This document shows, one piece after another, positions 23,523-38,084 of a stretch of 64,000 nucleotides of DNA (positions within the stretch are counted from its first letter, which is position 1; every line of letters starts with the position of its first letter). The position numbers and the translations under genes are program-made. The DNA lies in the NCBI GenBank assembly GCA_003640385.1, contig RCAB01000203.1:1-64000 (forward strand), given 5' to 3'. This DNA is from Setaria digitata (lineage: Eukaryota > Nematoda > Chromadorea > Rhabditida > Setariidae). The notes under the pieces are model-generated. The model worked only from the letters and a program-made list of their open reading frames with translations. It was not told the origin of the DNA and searched no databases.

Positions 23523-25517
23523 TCATTCATGATGATCCATATAATGTCCTTCAGCAGCTAAAGCATTAAGCTTTGCCCGATGCAAGAACGCCGCTTGCGC
23601 TTCCTTCCGACCGTATATCTTCCAGGCTTTTAGGGTTGATGTTTGCAGAGCTCGGCCGTAACTGTAATCATTAAGTGATGATCTGAGGGAATTCATCAAT
23701 AGAATGCGTCAGGATATAAAATTATGCAAACCTGAAGGAAAGTTTCCATGGTGTATTGAGCAATATTTTGTTAATTTCATTCAAATTCCTAGTAGCATCA
23801 GTTTCCAGCTGGCCACCGGACAAAAAAACGATGCCAGGAACTGCTGCAGGAACTGTTCTAATTAATGCTCGTAACGTTTCGTTAGCAATTTCGTTGCGTT
23901 CGACCTTGAATTCATAACTCCTGTTTCGAAAACAAATGTGCTTATGTTGTCGCTGTTGCAAATCTGAACGTAGTTTCAAATTTCCTATAACCATCCTTTT
24001 TAGAGAAGTTGGTTCTTTAAGAAAAAAAAAGATTTATAGGGAACTGAAACAGTAATCTGCTAGGTCATATCTGTTGATGAAACAAGTGATCTCTTCACAA
24101 AGCAGTTATCCAGTAAAAAGAAACTATGGCATCGAAAACTATGCTGTTTGATAAGAGCAAATAGCAAACCCTCTCTTTGAACTTTGATCCTGCTAAGACC
24201 ATGTTCGGTTTCAAAAGAGTACCCTCAAGGTAAACGCCATAATCATGAAGTGATTTGTAAACTTCTGCCAACACTTGTTCTGTAACTTTTTCGGTCTTTT
24301 CCAAACTATGCTCACCATCCCAAAGAACCTACAATAAGTCCAAATTTTCAATAAACAAATATAAAGGAATCCATCGTGAAATAAGATCCTCACAATGTAA
24401 TCTTACGCATTGTTAGTTTGAATTAATGGAATTATGGAACTGTCTTGGAATAACTAATAAAAATACCTCTGGCTCGATTATTGGTACTAGTCCAGCTTGC
24501 TGACTTAATATCGCATACTCGGCTAACGTCTTGGCATTTTTCTTCAGAATTTTTTTCGATGGCATAAATTTGGAAATCATGTACACGCAGCGCCATTTTG
24601 AAAACTGACACCCCCCTTTTTTGAAAAAGATAGCTCTTTCTTTTAAATTATCCAGACCTGTAACAAAAGGCAAGATAAATGAATTATTCTGGTATGTGTT
24701 TTAGTTCTAGTCGTTTAAAAACAAAGGAATTATATTGTCAAATAGGAACATTTGTATGTTTACATTTTAATTATACAAATACAGAGATTTACTCATCTTT
24801 TGTGATGTATTCTGAACTTCCATCCAATTGTTCAAGACCTTTGTCGAGTTTGATTCCTGGTAGAATTCCAGCTTCCTTAATAATATCCACAAAACGTTTG
24901 TTAGTATCATCTTTCTAAAATTAAAATTAAGGATGTATTTATTCGCCTTATCATAGTTCTTCGTAATTTTTTTTTTTTTGCGAAAAGAAAAGATTATATT
25001 TAATGATATCTGTTATGGTTTATTCAAATGATAAGATATTGCAAACTTTTCCTGTTATCTCGACAGAAAAATTGTTACCTGATTAAATGTTTCTTCATGC
25101 AGTATAATTCCTGAAATATACGTCGATATATTTGGTGTTGTGAATAACAAATGTCGATAATTTTTTCGATTTTCCTCGTTATTTTCCACACCAATCATAG
25201 CAAATCGTTTACCTATCGTATCTGAAAGTTGTGATAGCATAGCTCAAAAGCATTGAAAATTTCAGAAAAAACTGAAGCATTAATGTCTTACCAATGCTTT
25301 CATCCGCAGCTAGAATACCTTTTCCGGATTCTGTGAGCTTTTGTGCGATTGCATGTAATTCATTCTGCTGATCTCTACTCCATGTCACTGACCCAGCAAT
25401 TGTTTCCTCCACATCATCAAGAGTTTCACTTTTCCAATCTTGATAGTATTTCAAAGTGGATATTGCAAGGACTACTACTATTCCATCAATCAATATTCGA
25501 TATAAGATAGACGACAT
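23523..25517 (-). CDS. class I fructose-bisphosphate aldolase with N-terminal hydrophobic extension
   Basis: Seven exons: 25292-25517, 25079-25221, 24793-24914, 24467-24657, 24170-24328, 23732-23904, 23523-23661; about 384 codons. The enzyme splits fructose-1,6-bisphosphate through a lysine Schiff base. Active-site blocks are all present: ILAADES (Asp33), IKLDKG (Lys107), SKWRCV (Lys146, Arg148), PIIEPE (Glu187, Glu189), [10 protein letters not shown] (Schiff-base Lys229), FLSGGQ (Ser271), YGRALQ (Arg303). Three oddities. The start codon gives about 45 residues before the usual aldolase beginning, with a hydrophobic run [12 protein letters not shown], and no internal Met allows a conventional start in this exon. 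The C-terminus ends HYMDHHE, so the usual terminal tyrosine is not last. The junction of exons 3 and 4 is one base out of frame with GT-AG splicing, although both sides (EYITKD and GLDNLKER) are clearly aldolase. It may be a divergent paralogue, or carry a sequence error. A TTTCAG acceptor at 25538-25539 precedes the ATG. Confidence 0.9.
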
Positions 25518-27217
<1,700 letters not shown>

Positions 27218-27252
27218 CTGCTTGATTGTTATTGTTTCTTGAAGCGTTTCTG

Positions 27253-27258
27253 AATAAA
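27253..27258 (+). terminator. poly(A) signal AATAAA, RPS27A
   Basis: AATAAA 36 bases downstream of the RPS27A stop codon, at a normal distance for a short ribosomal-protein 3' UTR. Confidence 0.7.
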
Positions 27259-28281
27259 TTTCTTGCTTACGTGTTTGGTCCATAATGCAGAGTAGTATAG
27301 AGTGGTCGTGACAGTTAATGAAATGAATTAAAGGAAGTAATGTGTTTGACTGTATTCCAAATAAGGGAGAAGTAGAGTGAACATCTAGTGCATTATCTAC
27401 AGTGATGTCCAGCTCTTAATTTATTTCATATTAGTGATAGATTACTGAATATTTGCTGGTGATACTCCGGTCTTCCGTGTGTAGTAGTTATTTTCTTGAC
27501 GACTGATACATATGCTAAGCCTGTAACGCTTTCTTGGATGGTGTTACTACGGACTAGTTGGTTTATTTTTTTGGGCTGGTCACTTTTCATTTTCACCTTT
27601 AAAATTCTAGATTTAGTGAGTTTGGGGATTGATTTAATGCTATTGCATCGTAGTAACGTTTTTCAATTCCTTGTTAAAGTTTGACTGAGCGGTCAAACTT
27701 GAAGAGATACAGTAGTGATGAGAAATTTGGCAAATAAAGTATAAAATACAAAAAATATGAGAGAAGTAGTAGTACAAGGTTTGTATACAGAGAGAATAGA
27801 AGAACATAAAAGGTTGTGGAAGGGATTTTATTAACGAGATTAAATGTTTTAGAGCGATGGAATAAGAGAGAGAGAAAAAAAGAAGTATTCATGCGAAATT
27901 CCTGTACAAAATATTTAAAATGAACTGTGAACTGAAGACAAAGAAAAAATCTCACCTGGAATTAATTAAAATTGAAAGAGGTGGAAAAAAAAAATTATCA
28001 AAATGAAAAAACATTCTTTGCATTATTATCTTAATTACCATAATTTCTGCTAAAAAATCTTGATCTAAAATTATACCACAAATTTTCATCAGAAATATTA
28101 ATTCTAAAAATAAGTAACTGGGAAATTTCTAGTCTTATTTGCATAAATAATGGGGAAAATTTTCACAAAATGATATTAATTAATTAATTAATTCTGTTAA
28201 TCTGCCGGATAATATAATACATATGTAATAATTGAGATAATTAGCAAAATAATAACAATAATAATTGAATTTTTTTTTCAA
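27259..28281. other. convergent spacer RPS27A / tyrosinase
   Basis: About 1 kb between convergent genes, holding the rest of the RPS27A 3' region and the tyrosinase 3' UTR. Nothing coding recognised; contains TTAA and AATAATAAT-type simple sequence around 28170-28270. Confidence 0.6.
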
Positions 28282-31082
28282 TTACAAACGACTCATTAAA
28301 GCTGTCCTAATACACAAATCATAAACTGTCACATTACACCAACCACAACTTGATCGACAATTTTCCGCCATCCATTGCCGCCTTCGAATGCATTCACCAC
28401 GTGACCGCATGTAAGGACATGAAAGGTGACGATCGAAACAGCCTTAAAAATTAAAAAAAAAAAAAAAAAAAAGGAGAAAAGTTAACCTTTTTGATTTTTT
28501 CAAATTAAAGAAAATTTTTTTCCACAATGATCTTTTTTTTTAAATTAATGAAATTTTATTTATCGTTAAAAATAGTTTTTCTCACTTTTTTTTTGTTTAA
28601 TTTAGAATAAGTTTAATCATGAAATATGACAATAGAAGAAATAACCTTAAAAATAAAAAGAAAATTAACTTTTGTTAATTAAGAACAAAAAACTTTTTTT
28701 TGAATCGTTAAAATGGTTCTTTTTTTTTTACAATTTTGAATAGATTCAGTGATAATATGATAATTTGTTTCCTTTGCAGTCAATCTATTATTTAGGCTAT
28801 TTCTTTGTAAACAAAGCCAAATTATTTTAATTTTTACACATTAAAAAAAAAAAAGAAACATGTCAAGTTTAAGTAATCAAATTTGATTGATGATAAATTC
28901 GAAAAATTCTTTTTTTTTTCTTCCTTCTACTGGCAAAACGAAAAAAAAAAAAATTCTTATCTTCTTGTTCTCAGTTATTATCACTTTATCAAATTTCTTT
29001 TTCAAAAAAAGTATATCAAATTTGCTTATTCAAATTTGATTTATGACAAATCTGATAACTTTTTTCTTTTCGCTTCCTTTATTGTTTATTAAAAAAAGAA
29101 ATGTTTGAAAACAGCTGTTATTACCTTGTTGTCGATTATCACTACTTTGACAATATTTGCAACTTCGACGACAATATAATCTCATATAATTACCATTAGT
29201 TGGACATTCACCATTACTGGCCCATAGACTACAGCATGGATCATCGTTTAAGCACGTTTTAGTTGCTACTGTTTCCATTAGCTGTTAATTTTTAAATTAG
29301 TTTAAATTATGCTTTTTATTATCATACATTTTAGTTTTCTCATTCCTTCCTTTTTTTTTTTTTTATTTTTTATCTCATTCTATCTATTCTTTCTGCCCTC
29401 TTTTTAATGTAAAAATAATTTAAAAATTGGCAAAATTTTAAAAAATTGTTTTAAAAAGTGTTATTTTTGATTTATTCAAATTATACGGCGCTTTTTCGAC
29501 GTTGGCCATTGTTTCTTGATCTTAATGTTGTTCTGTTTTCAGTGCGTTGCCTCGTGAATAAATTTCTGGCACGTTGAAATGGAATGGGACGTGAGGTACG
29601 TGAACGACTAAAACTTTGAGCTGTCGAAAGAGGCGTAATACGAGTGGACGGTTGTAATGTTGTTGAGGATGTAGTACGTACGAGAAATCGTAATGGTGTA
29701 GCACGTGTCACAGGCCGTAATGTTGTAGCAGACGGAGCACGTGTCAAAGATCGTAACGTTGTAAAAGATGTAAGACGTGAAAAAGGTCGCAGTGTTATAG
29801 AAGACGATGACATACGTACGAATGGCTGAAATGTAGAAGCATAAAATTTTTTTGGTCAGAAAATGATAAAATCTGAAATTAAAATTACAATTAAATTAAG
29901 TAAGTAATTGATGCAGAAATAATTGTCTAATTTTTAGCAATTTTTCTATTAAGTAACAAATTAACAATTATAATAAGTAATGCTACCAAATTTATTTGAA
30001 TATTTCATTATAGTATCTAATATATTATATGTATATATATATATTAATGTAAATTGTTAAATTTCATAAATTTTTAACTTTCGTTTTTCTTTTTTACCTT
30101 CTCAACTTTATTTCCTAATTTAATTACCGCATTATTAATTCTTGGATTGCAGTAGCCATTAATGCAAGTTCCCATAAAGCATGCATCTTCACCAATAAAC
30201 TTTCCACACTGTCTTCCAAGTTTAATTTTTGAAACACAATGTGCCGGACCATTGTATAAATCACAAAATAGAAATTCTGAATTACAGGTTGGTTGTTGTT
30301 GACTACAAATTGGTCGTCTTTCATATGTATACATAAAATCTGTGTAAGCATTTGATAAGCCTATAATTATTTTATTAGCATTATTTAATTATTGAAAAAG
30401 GAAGATAAAAAAAAAAAAACATTAATAATATTTATTACGTTTAATTCAATTGATTAAAGCTTGGATTAAAGTTCTTCTTTTTTTTGGAAAAAAAAAAATT
30501 TTCACGTATTGTTATCATTATTTATTATTTGTCAATTAATTAATCAATTATTTTTTTCCTGCTTCTATTAATCCATTTTCTTTTTCCTAATCTATTTTAT
30601 AATAAAGGAAAAAAAAAAAAAAAAAAAACAAAAAAAATTTCACAAATTTGTTTTTGTTTTTTTTCTTTTACCTTGACGATTTATTAAATTAAATGGACGC
30701 ATATGTGCATTAGCGAAATGCAATGATGTTGTACATGTTGCAATCTCTTCCGGATATTCCTGTTAAATTTGCAAATTTATTTCATTTGAATAAGTGGAAA
30801 GTGTGCAATGCAAATGGAAAAGACAGAAAAATGAAATTTAATTTATGGAAAGAAAAAAGAATAAGAAGAAATAGTGAAAACTACAAAAATTTACTTTTTT
30901 TTTTAAAAAAAAAAAAAAAAATTTTTCCTTTCACTTATTTTCTGACAACAATCAGTGATAAAAGATGTTTGTTGAACAATTTTATGCATAAATGATAATT
31001 TAGCATTTATTTTTAAAAGTTAAAAAAGAAAAATGCAAAATAAAATTATTAAAGTTTCCTTTATCTTTTCTTTCCTCTTTGC

Positions 31083-31121
<39 letters not shown>

Positions 31122-34100
31122 TCTTCATTTTTACCTTTATTTTTGTTAATTATTGATGATAATTTCCAATACAGCGGGATTTATTCAATTGATTTCATAC
31201 TAGAAGTAAAATAAGAAAAACAAAAAGGAAGTAGATATCAGTTTGTTTATTTATTTATTATTTCAGTAAAACAGAAAAAAAAAAACCACTGATTTTTATA
31301 TGATTGTAATGTATTTTTTACGATTTTTAAAGATATAACTAATAGTGCAAAATAAATAAATATTAGCTTATTTATTTGTTTTTTTTTTCCTATTTATTTA
31401 GTTTCATTTTAAAAAAGGGAAAATAAAATAAACTAATTAACTAAAAAAGACAAAAACGAAATACATAGACGCTCATGTGGCATATGGTTTTGATGTAAGT
31501 ACTACCATGCTTTAGGAAAGCAATTAATAAATGAAAAAAAAAAAAAAACAGACATTGCTTTATTTACTTGTTTGTTTATTTATTTTATTTTATTTTTTTC
31601 TGTTTCAATAAAACAAATTACGTAAACGTTTTCATTTAAGCATCTAATTTGATAAATATCAGTAATGAATACCAGACTTATTTGTTTACAAAACATATAT
31701 AACAAACATTGCTTTATTTGTTTATTTTATTTTTTGCTTGTTTTGATAAAACAAATTGCACAAAAGTTTTCCTTCGCATATATCTTTGACATACCTGGTG
31801 CTATTTTCTTTTAAACATTTAATTAATAAAATTAATGATGAAATCGTAGGCTTATAAATATTAATAATGAATATTCATAAATATAAATAGTAGGCTTATA
31901 AATATCAGTAATGAATATTAATAAATATAAATGTTAATAATTAGTAGGCTTATATCAATAATGAATATTAACAAACACACATATTAATAATTAGTAAACT
32001 TCTAAATATTAATAGTGAATATTAATAAATGGTAGACTTATTTGTTTGCAATACAATTGCACAGCAACTCATTTGTTTTTTTTTTTATTAATTTTTATTT
32101 TAATTAAAATAAACTACATAGTGAATATTAATAAATATAAATGTTAATAATTACTAGGCTTATATCAATAATGAATATTAACAAACACACATATTAATAA
32201 TTAGTAAACTTCTAAATATTAATAGTGAATATTAATAAATGGTAGACTTATTTGTTTGCAATACAATTGCACAGCAACTCATTTGTTTTTTTTTTTATTA
32301 ATTTTTATTTTAATTAAATTAAACTACATACATATTCACGTTGCATACGATTCTGATGCATCTGTCTCCATTGCTCGAAAATAAAATCAACAAATGAATG
32401 ATGAAGATAAAAGACTGGATCATTTGCTGAAGTTAATGGTGGTTTCATATCTCCACCAACCCAAATATGAACACTTGCATGATAATATTCGAGAGCGGAA
32501 AAATTTGGCGGATATGGGCATGCTTTAAAAAAAGAAAAAAATTATAGCAAAAAAAAAAGAAGAGAGAGAAAAGGAAAGGAAAATTAATAAATTTTAAATT
32601 TCCACCATCTAAATTTGTGACTGTTTTAAAAAAAATTTTACTGCTAGTTGCTTTTATAATGTAAAATTTCAATATTTTACAATTTGATATTTTGAAAGGA
32701 TTTCTCAGCTCGTCGTTTTTTTTTTTTTTTTTTTTTTTTTTAGCCAAAAAATTTATAAAAAAAGAGATTTTTGTATTAATTTGAATAAATTAATTTGCTT
32801 TTATTTTTGGCAGTATTCGCGAATAATTTTTGATTACCTATCTTTTTCATTTTTTACTTTTTTCTACCGTCTATATCTCATCACTTCACCTGGTTATCAT
32901 TATTATCATTAATTTTTATTTATCATTGCTTTTCCTCTCCAACTAATCATTATCACCATTATCACCACTAATCACTATCATTCGTTGCTTCCTATCTCAA
33001 CTTCCACCATTACCATTATTGTTGCCATTATTACAACAACTAATCATTATTATTATTCTTCATTTCCATCTTTACTAAATCATCATTTTCATCCTCGTTT
33101 AGTCACGACTGCTACTATTATCACTAATCACAAAGAGCTGTTATCCTATCACTTTCACTCACTCACTAATATTACTGTTATCACTAACAGCTTATCACTA
33201 TCAATCCTATCACTTTTCCTTAATCAGCTTATGAATATTTTGTTTTACAGCTTTACCACGTGTTGGTGCAGTATACGCTAATATTCCATCAATCGTATTC
33301 TTGTTATAAACTGCCTCAATTGTTTGTTCCGTAAATAAATGTCCTTCTTGTCCAAGATTTCTAAATAAAACTTTTGCAAAAAAATTAAATTAATCTTTAT
33401 TACAAAGAAAAACATTTGAAGGAAATATTTAATCTTCAATAATAACAAGAATACCAAAAAATTTGACAATTGCTACATTATTGTAGTGTCACAAGATATG
33501 AACAAAAATTTAATTGTTAAAAGCTTTTAATTGTTTCATGATGTTTGTTTTATAATTAGTAAATTTTACAACTACATATTGCTGCTAATTTATCATTTGT
33601 ACACATGGAATTAACTGTATTTTCCTATTTAAAGCTTCATTTTATGCTTTTTTTTTTTAAAAAATAAATTTATAATTTTTATAAAACACCTTATCGGTAG
33701 CAATTTGAGGTTTTTCAGCCATAAAAGTGTCGAAATTTCGCTCAATTTGATGGAGATATAAAAAAAAAAAATGTTTTGGTTTGAAAAAGCGAAAAGGTGA
33801 CCTTTGATATTTCATGTAACAGTCGAAAATGTGGTTAATTTAAAGAATTTTAATTCTTAAAAAAAAAAAAAAAAAACCTTGTGATTGCTGGATGACCTTC
33901 AAGTGTCGGGAATCTCGCAAATGGCCCATTAATTACCTGACCAAATGCATCAGTTTCACCCATTAAATACGGACTCCAGATGATCGAATCACGTGGATCC
34001 GGCAAGTGCTGATCCAACGTTGAATCCCAATACGGTAAAGCAACCGATGGATCAATTAAACGTAAAGCTATTTCTATTCTATAAAACAAACAAAAACAAA

Positions 34101-37100
34101 AAACAAAAACAAAAAACAAAAACAAAGAAACGATGAATTAAACAAACGCTTAAATTTATAATTTAACATTAAAATTATTCGTAAAAATTTTATACAAACA
34201 GAGAATAAAAATTTGATTTTTGTGAAGTTTCTTAAGTTTCTTTTTTTTTTTTTTTTTCCAAATATTTTCAGTATAAAAAAATTGACAGGGATGAAGTGGA
34301 AAGTTTTTAAAATCATAGATAATTTTAAATATATATAATTTTTTTTCGTGTTATTCTATGTTTTCTTTTTGTTCTTAATTCTTTCAATTTCCAATTCTTC
34401 TTAAAAAGATCTGAATTTTAGTTTTCTTTCTTTTTTTTTTTTTTTTCAAAAAAATCTTCTTAAAAAACTAATAGTATCATGATTTATCGATTCTTGTAAA
34501 TATTAACTGTGAAATTTTAAATTACATGAAAAAAATTCATTCGAAGTGCATTTTTCATATTAATTCATATTTCATGAAGTTGTGATAAAAGAAATTTCAA
34601 GAAGTTTGCAATTATATAAAGGTGTGTTAGCAAAATGTAAAATTCAGAAATTTCTTTTTTTTTTTTAGAATTAAAATGTGAAAATATATAACAAATTATT
34701 AAAACTGTTGCTTTTTTTTTTTTTTGATTTCTAATGAATTTTAGCATAATTTTTNAAATACTGCACTTATAGGAATTTAAAGAAATTTAGAGAAATTCTC
34801 GTAGAATAATTGCTGATTATAAGCTAACTAAAAATTCAAATAATTGATATTTCAAACCGTTTCATAAATTCTCGATGCCATAGCAAAAATGATGGCCCTG
34901 AATGTGCTCCACTTCCTGATGCTTCCTAAGAATAATATTTTTTATCATTAAATTCGACAACTGTTTTTATAATAATTATTATACATAATTTTGTTACTTA
35001 ATACTGAATCATTTATTTCATGCTTTTTGCCATCATTCCTTAAATTTGTATTTTGTTTTAATAAAAAGAAAACTAATTAATTTTTTTTTATAATTACTAA
35101 AATAAATCATTAATATTTAATTAATTTTATAAATCATATAAAAAAGGCTAATTTCTGACTTCTACTTCATTCTGCTACTTCAAGTATTTGCAAGTGATAA
35201 ATCATTATTATTATTATTTATTTATTTACTATTATTATTTTTTGTTAATTCAAGATCTGACATTTATTTCATGCTTATTGCTATCATTCCTTAAATTTCT
35301 ATTTTGTTTTAGTAAAAAAGTAAACATTAATCTTTTTTTTTTTTGCAATTATTGAAATAAATAGTCAAAAATTTGCTTAATTTTTCAAATCGTGCAAAAA
35401 TTCAGATGCATATTTTCATATCTATTTTATTTAATTATTACAAATATTTCCAGAAAAAAGAAAGTGGTAAATTTGTTGTTTATTTATTTGTTTGCTTTTC
35501 TTTTTTTTTTTTTTTTTCGTTGAAATTTGTTCAATTCGCAATAATTTAGTCTAATATGAGAAGAGAGATGAATTGAATGTAGGTATAGTTTGTGTATCGT
35601 TATCATTATCAGCTGATTGTTGAATGGATGAATACCCTTCGATGGATATCAGCTAAGCGATCATATTCTCCGGATGCTTTAATTTGCTGTATTGCATGGA
35701 AGAATCGTTCTCTTTCATTATCATTTAGCATTCGAATTTCTTTCCGGACCGCTCGTCGCAATACTTCACCGTTCCGTAAGTGACACTGTCCATCCGGTGA
35801 TATACCCCCCTGCAAAAAAAAAAAAAAAAAAGACATTTATCAGGAATTTTATCTTTCTCCTACAACTAAATTCTACTCTTTCAAATAATTGCTTAAAAAT
35901 TCATACATTCCCAAATAATTTGGATTTAATTTTATGCAAGATTATATTACTTTCAAAAGAAAAAGGAAAAATTTACATTTATTAATTTTTTAAATCGTAA
36001 TTTCTCTTTTTCTTTCTTTATTTGAAAAAAATTTAAACGAAATACCCCAAAATATGGACATAGGCATTGTAAATCAAGACAGTCATAAGCACTTGGAACA
36101 AATGCAGATTGCCGCGGTACCGCGGGAGAGAGCTGACTCATATGAGGTACAGCTGGGGCACTAACAATAATCTGAGGTTGAGAAGCGGCAAATGCCAAGT
36201 CTGTTCTTGCTGCGGCATCAAATTGGCGAAGTTGCTGGCAAATTTCAAAAAAATCTAGAAAAATTATCATCTCTTATAATTATCAGTTAGATAGAGATAA
36301 GATATGCTTGCTTATCTTTGAAATTTCATTATATTTGATAAAGGAAGAAAAGGATGAATAAATAAACAAAACAAGCAAGTAAACAAGAACAAAAAACAGA
36401 AACAAACATGAAAATATTTCAGTAGCATTTATTTCTACACTTATTCAGTGCTGTTTGTTTTCAGTAACAGATCATTAATTTCAATCATCTCAATAACAGT
36501 TTATCCGATATTTGATTCCGGTATCCATTATCTAGTAGCTTATCCGTTATTTAGCTCCGACTGCTTCAATAAAATTGTTCTTAAACCCAGCATTTATTTC
36601 CGGTTATTTCGTTCGGGATTTTTCCGGTATTTGATTTCCTCTATTCAACAATAATCTAGTCTACTGATAATGTTATGCTTATCTAACTGATTGATAATAG
36701 CTTAAAAACAATGTTATCAATTTGTCGTTTACATTTAATTTGTTCGTTAAATAAAGTTGAAGTTTATAATTTTACCTTTTTTTTTACTTTGCGGAATCAA
36801 ATCAGTGAATAGCTAATTTAGTTGTTACAAAATTCACACTACAAAAGCAAAAAATGAAAAAACAAAAAGGACCAAAAAAATAAACAAACAAACAAACTTA
36901 ATTTTACCGAAAAACAATTTGTGCATTAAATTGTAATTTAAATTGAAATGTTTGAAAAATTAGCTATAATAAAGAAGACAAACCAGGTGGTGCTTGATTG
37001 CAATCAATTGGCAGTGGTATTTGTTGTGATCTAGATGATAGCGGTACAGAGATGATAAGAATTATCAGTTTTAACAGAATACTTACTGAAAAATTATGAG

Positions 37101-37110
37101 AAGTGTTCAT
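28282..37110 (-). CDS. tyr: secreted tyrosinase with two C-terminal ShK domains
   Basis: Twelve exons, all phase-consistent, give 693 residues: 36984-37110, 36046-36254, 35636-35809, 34858-34925, 33878-34078, 33257-33360, 32332-32522, 30672-30759, 30098-30360, 29487-29825, 29125-29281, 28282-28442. Residues 1-30 are a signal peptide ([20 protein letters not shown]). The type-3 copper centre is intact: CuA from HRR in the LADIHRR region, [15 protein letters not shown] and the ALPYWDS block; CuB from [14 protein letters not shown] and [20 protein letters not shown] Cys-rich segment (CSQQQ ... CNP) follows, then a low-complexity Thr/Leu/Arg linker with TTLRxxTRA-type repeats (exon 29487-29825), then two ShK six-cysteine modules (29125-29281 and 28282-28442). 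This layout matches nematode TYR proteins, thought to oxidise tyrosine for cuticle or eggshell cross-linking. A TTTTCAG at 37124-37125 precedes the ATG. Introns are large (up to 1.6 kb) and repeat-rich. Confidence 0.95.
29487..29825 (-). repeat. Thr/Leu/Arg-rich repeat linker inside tyrosinase
   Basis: One 339-bp phase-0 exon encodes 113 residues rich in T, L, R, S and [25 protein letters not shown] and [12 protein letters not shown] recur at about 12-20 residue spacing. It separates the enzyme part from the ShK modules and is strongly basic with many possible O-glycosylation sites. Confidence 0.8.
31088..31126. repeat. (CT)n microsatellite in tyrosinase intron
   Basis: About nineteen CT units with one CA interruption, inside the intron 30760-32331. 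Confidence 0.9.
31911..32329. repeat. two-copy tandem duplication of about 210 bp in tyrosinase intron
   Basis: The stretch from about 31911 to 32120 is repeated at about 32121-32329 with very few differences (for example TTAGTAGGCT versus TTACTAGGCT). The second copy ends a few bases before exon 32332-32522. Unlike the other near-identical duplications here, no N lies between the copies. Confidence 0.9.
32880..33240. repeat. ATC/ATT-rich cryptic simple sequence in tyrosinase intron
   Basis: Imperfect runs of ATT, ATC and ACC trinucleotides (CATTATCACCACTAATC and similar) across about 350 bases. They open a chance frame rich in T, I and S that has no gene-like features. Confidence 0.7.
35008..35366. 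repeat. diverged ~105-bp direct repeat in tyrosinase intron
   Basis: About 35008-35115 and 35258-35366 align over roughly 105 bases (shared blocks CATTTATTTCATGCTT, ATCATTCCTTAAATTT, ATTTTGTTTTA) with scattered changes, all within intron 34926-35635. Confidence 0.75.
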
Positions 37111-38084
37111 TTTTGCATCAAACCTGAAAATTTTATTATGTGTATTAAATTTAATTTTTTTTTTTAGTTGTGAAGTAACAAAAATTGGCAAATCACAAAA
37201 ATTACTTACTGCTGGAAATAGACTGATCATAAATTTTTGTTATTGTTAGTAATTTAATTAACAAAAGTGATGAAAAGTTGAATGATTTTGTAAAATTGTT
37301 TGGACATAAAAAGTTAAAAATGATTTGGGAAAGTGAAAGTATAGGTGAAAATTTGCTTTTCTCAAAAATTAATGAAATAGAGAAAGCGTGTACTCTTTTT
37401 CCAAACATTATTTTTATTTTTTTTTTTTTTTTTTGAGAAACTTTCCAACTTACAAAATATCTTTTTGCTGCTCCGATTCAAACAAATTCAGTAATAACAG
37501 CGACTAAACCTTTTTTTTTTCCTCTCACAAAAATTAATTGCCAAAACAAATTGAAACTATCAATGATTTATTTAAATTAATTCCGATTTGAAATTGAACT
37601 TTAAATTGTGATTTTAGTGAAATTTTTTGGGAGATTTCTAGTTTGAAGCTTTGTCAAAAATTTATGGCGAGAAAAAAAAATGAATTGGAAATATCAGTTA
37701 TTATTTTAAATAAAAAAAAAAAATCGAAAATAAAATTCCAGCTATTTAATATTTATTAATTTTTTTTTTTTAAGTTAAATTAAAGCATCAAATTATTGTG
37801 CCTTTTTTTTTTTCTTTTAAAAGAATTATCATAAAAATTTTGTATATCTATAATTTTTTTTTTTTTTTTTGATGCTAAATTATAATCTGTTTGAGTTTTA
37901 TAACATTCCCGTGATTTTGCTTTTCTTCATTCCTCTTTCTCGTTTTGTCTTCTAATATTTATTAACTTCCGAAATAATTAGCATTTATTGTATTGGTAAT
38001 AAAATGATCATTATCTTTGTAATTAATGCTGTCTTAATAAGGAAATGTAATAAAGCTGCCTCTTTGCGCAAACGTTTTATGACA

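Noticed and set aside
29644..29829. Open frame on the plus strand with repeated RNVV/RTRN-type residues
   Set aside because: It is the antisense of the Thr/Leu/Arg repeat exon of tyrosinase; the repeat keeps several frames open.
32985..33281. 98-residue plus-strand frame rich in T, I and N
   Set aside because: Produced by ATT/ATC simple sequence inside a tyrosinase intron; no start context, splice or domain support.
34755..34755. N at 34755 as another duplicated join
   Set aside because: Flanking sequence on the two sides does not match, unlike the other seven Ns; probably a simple unresolved base or gap.
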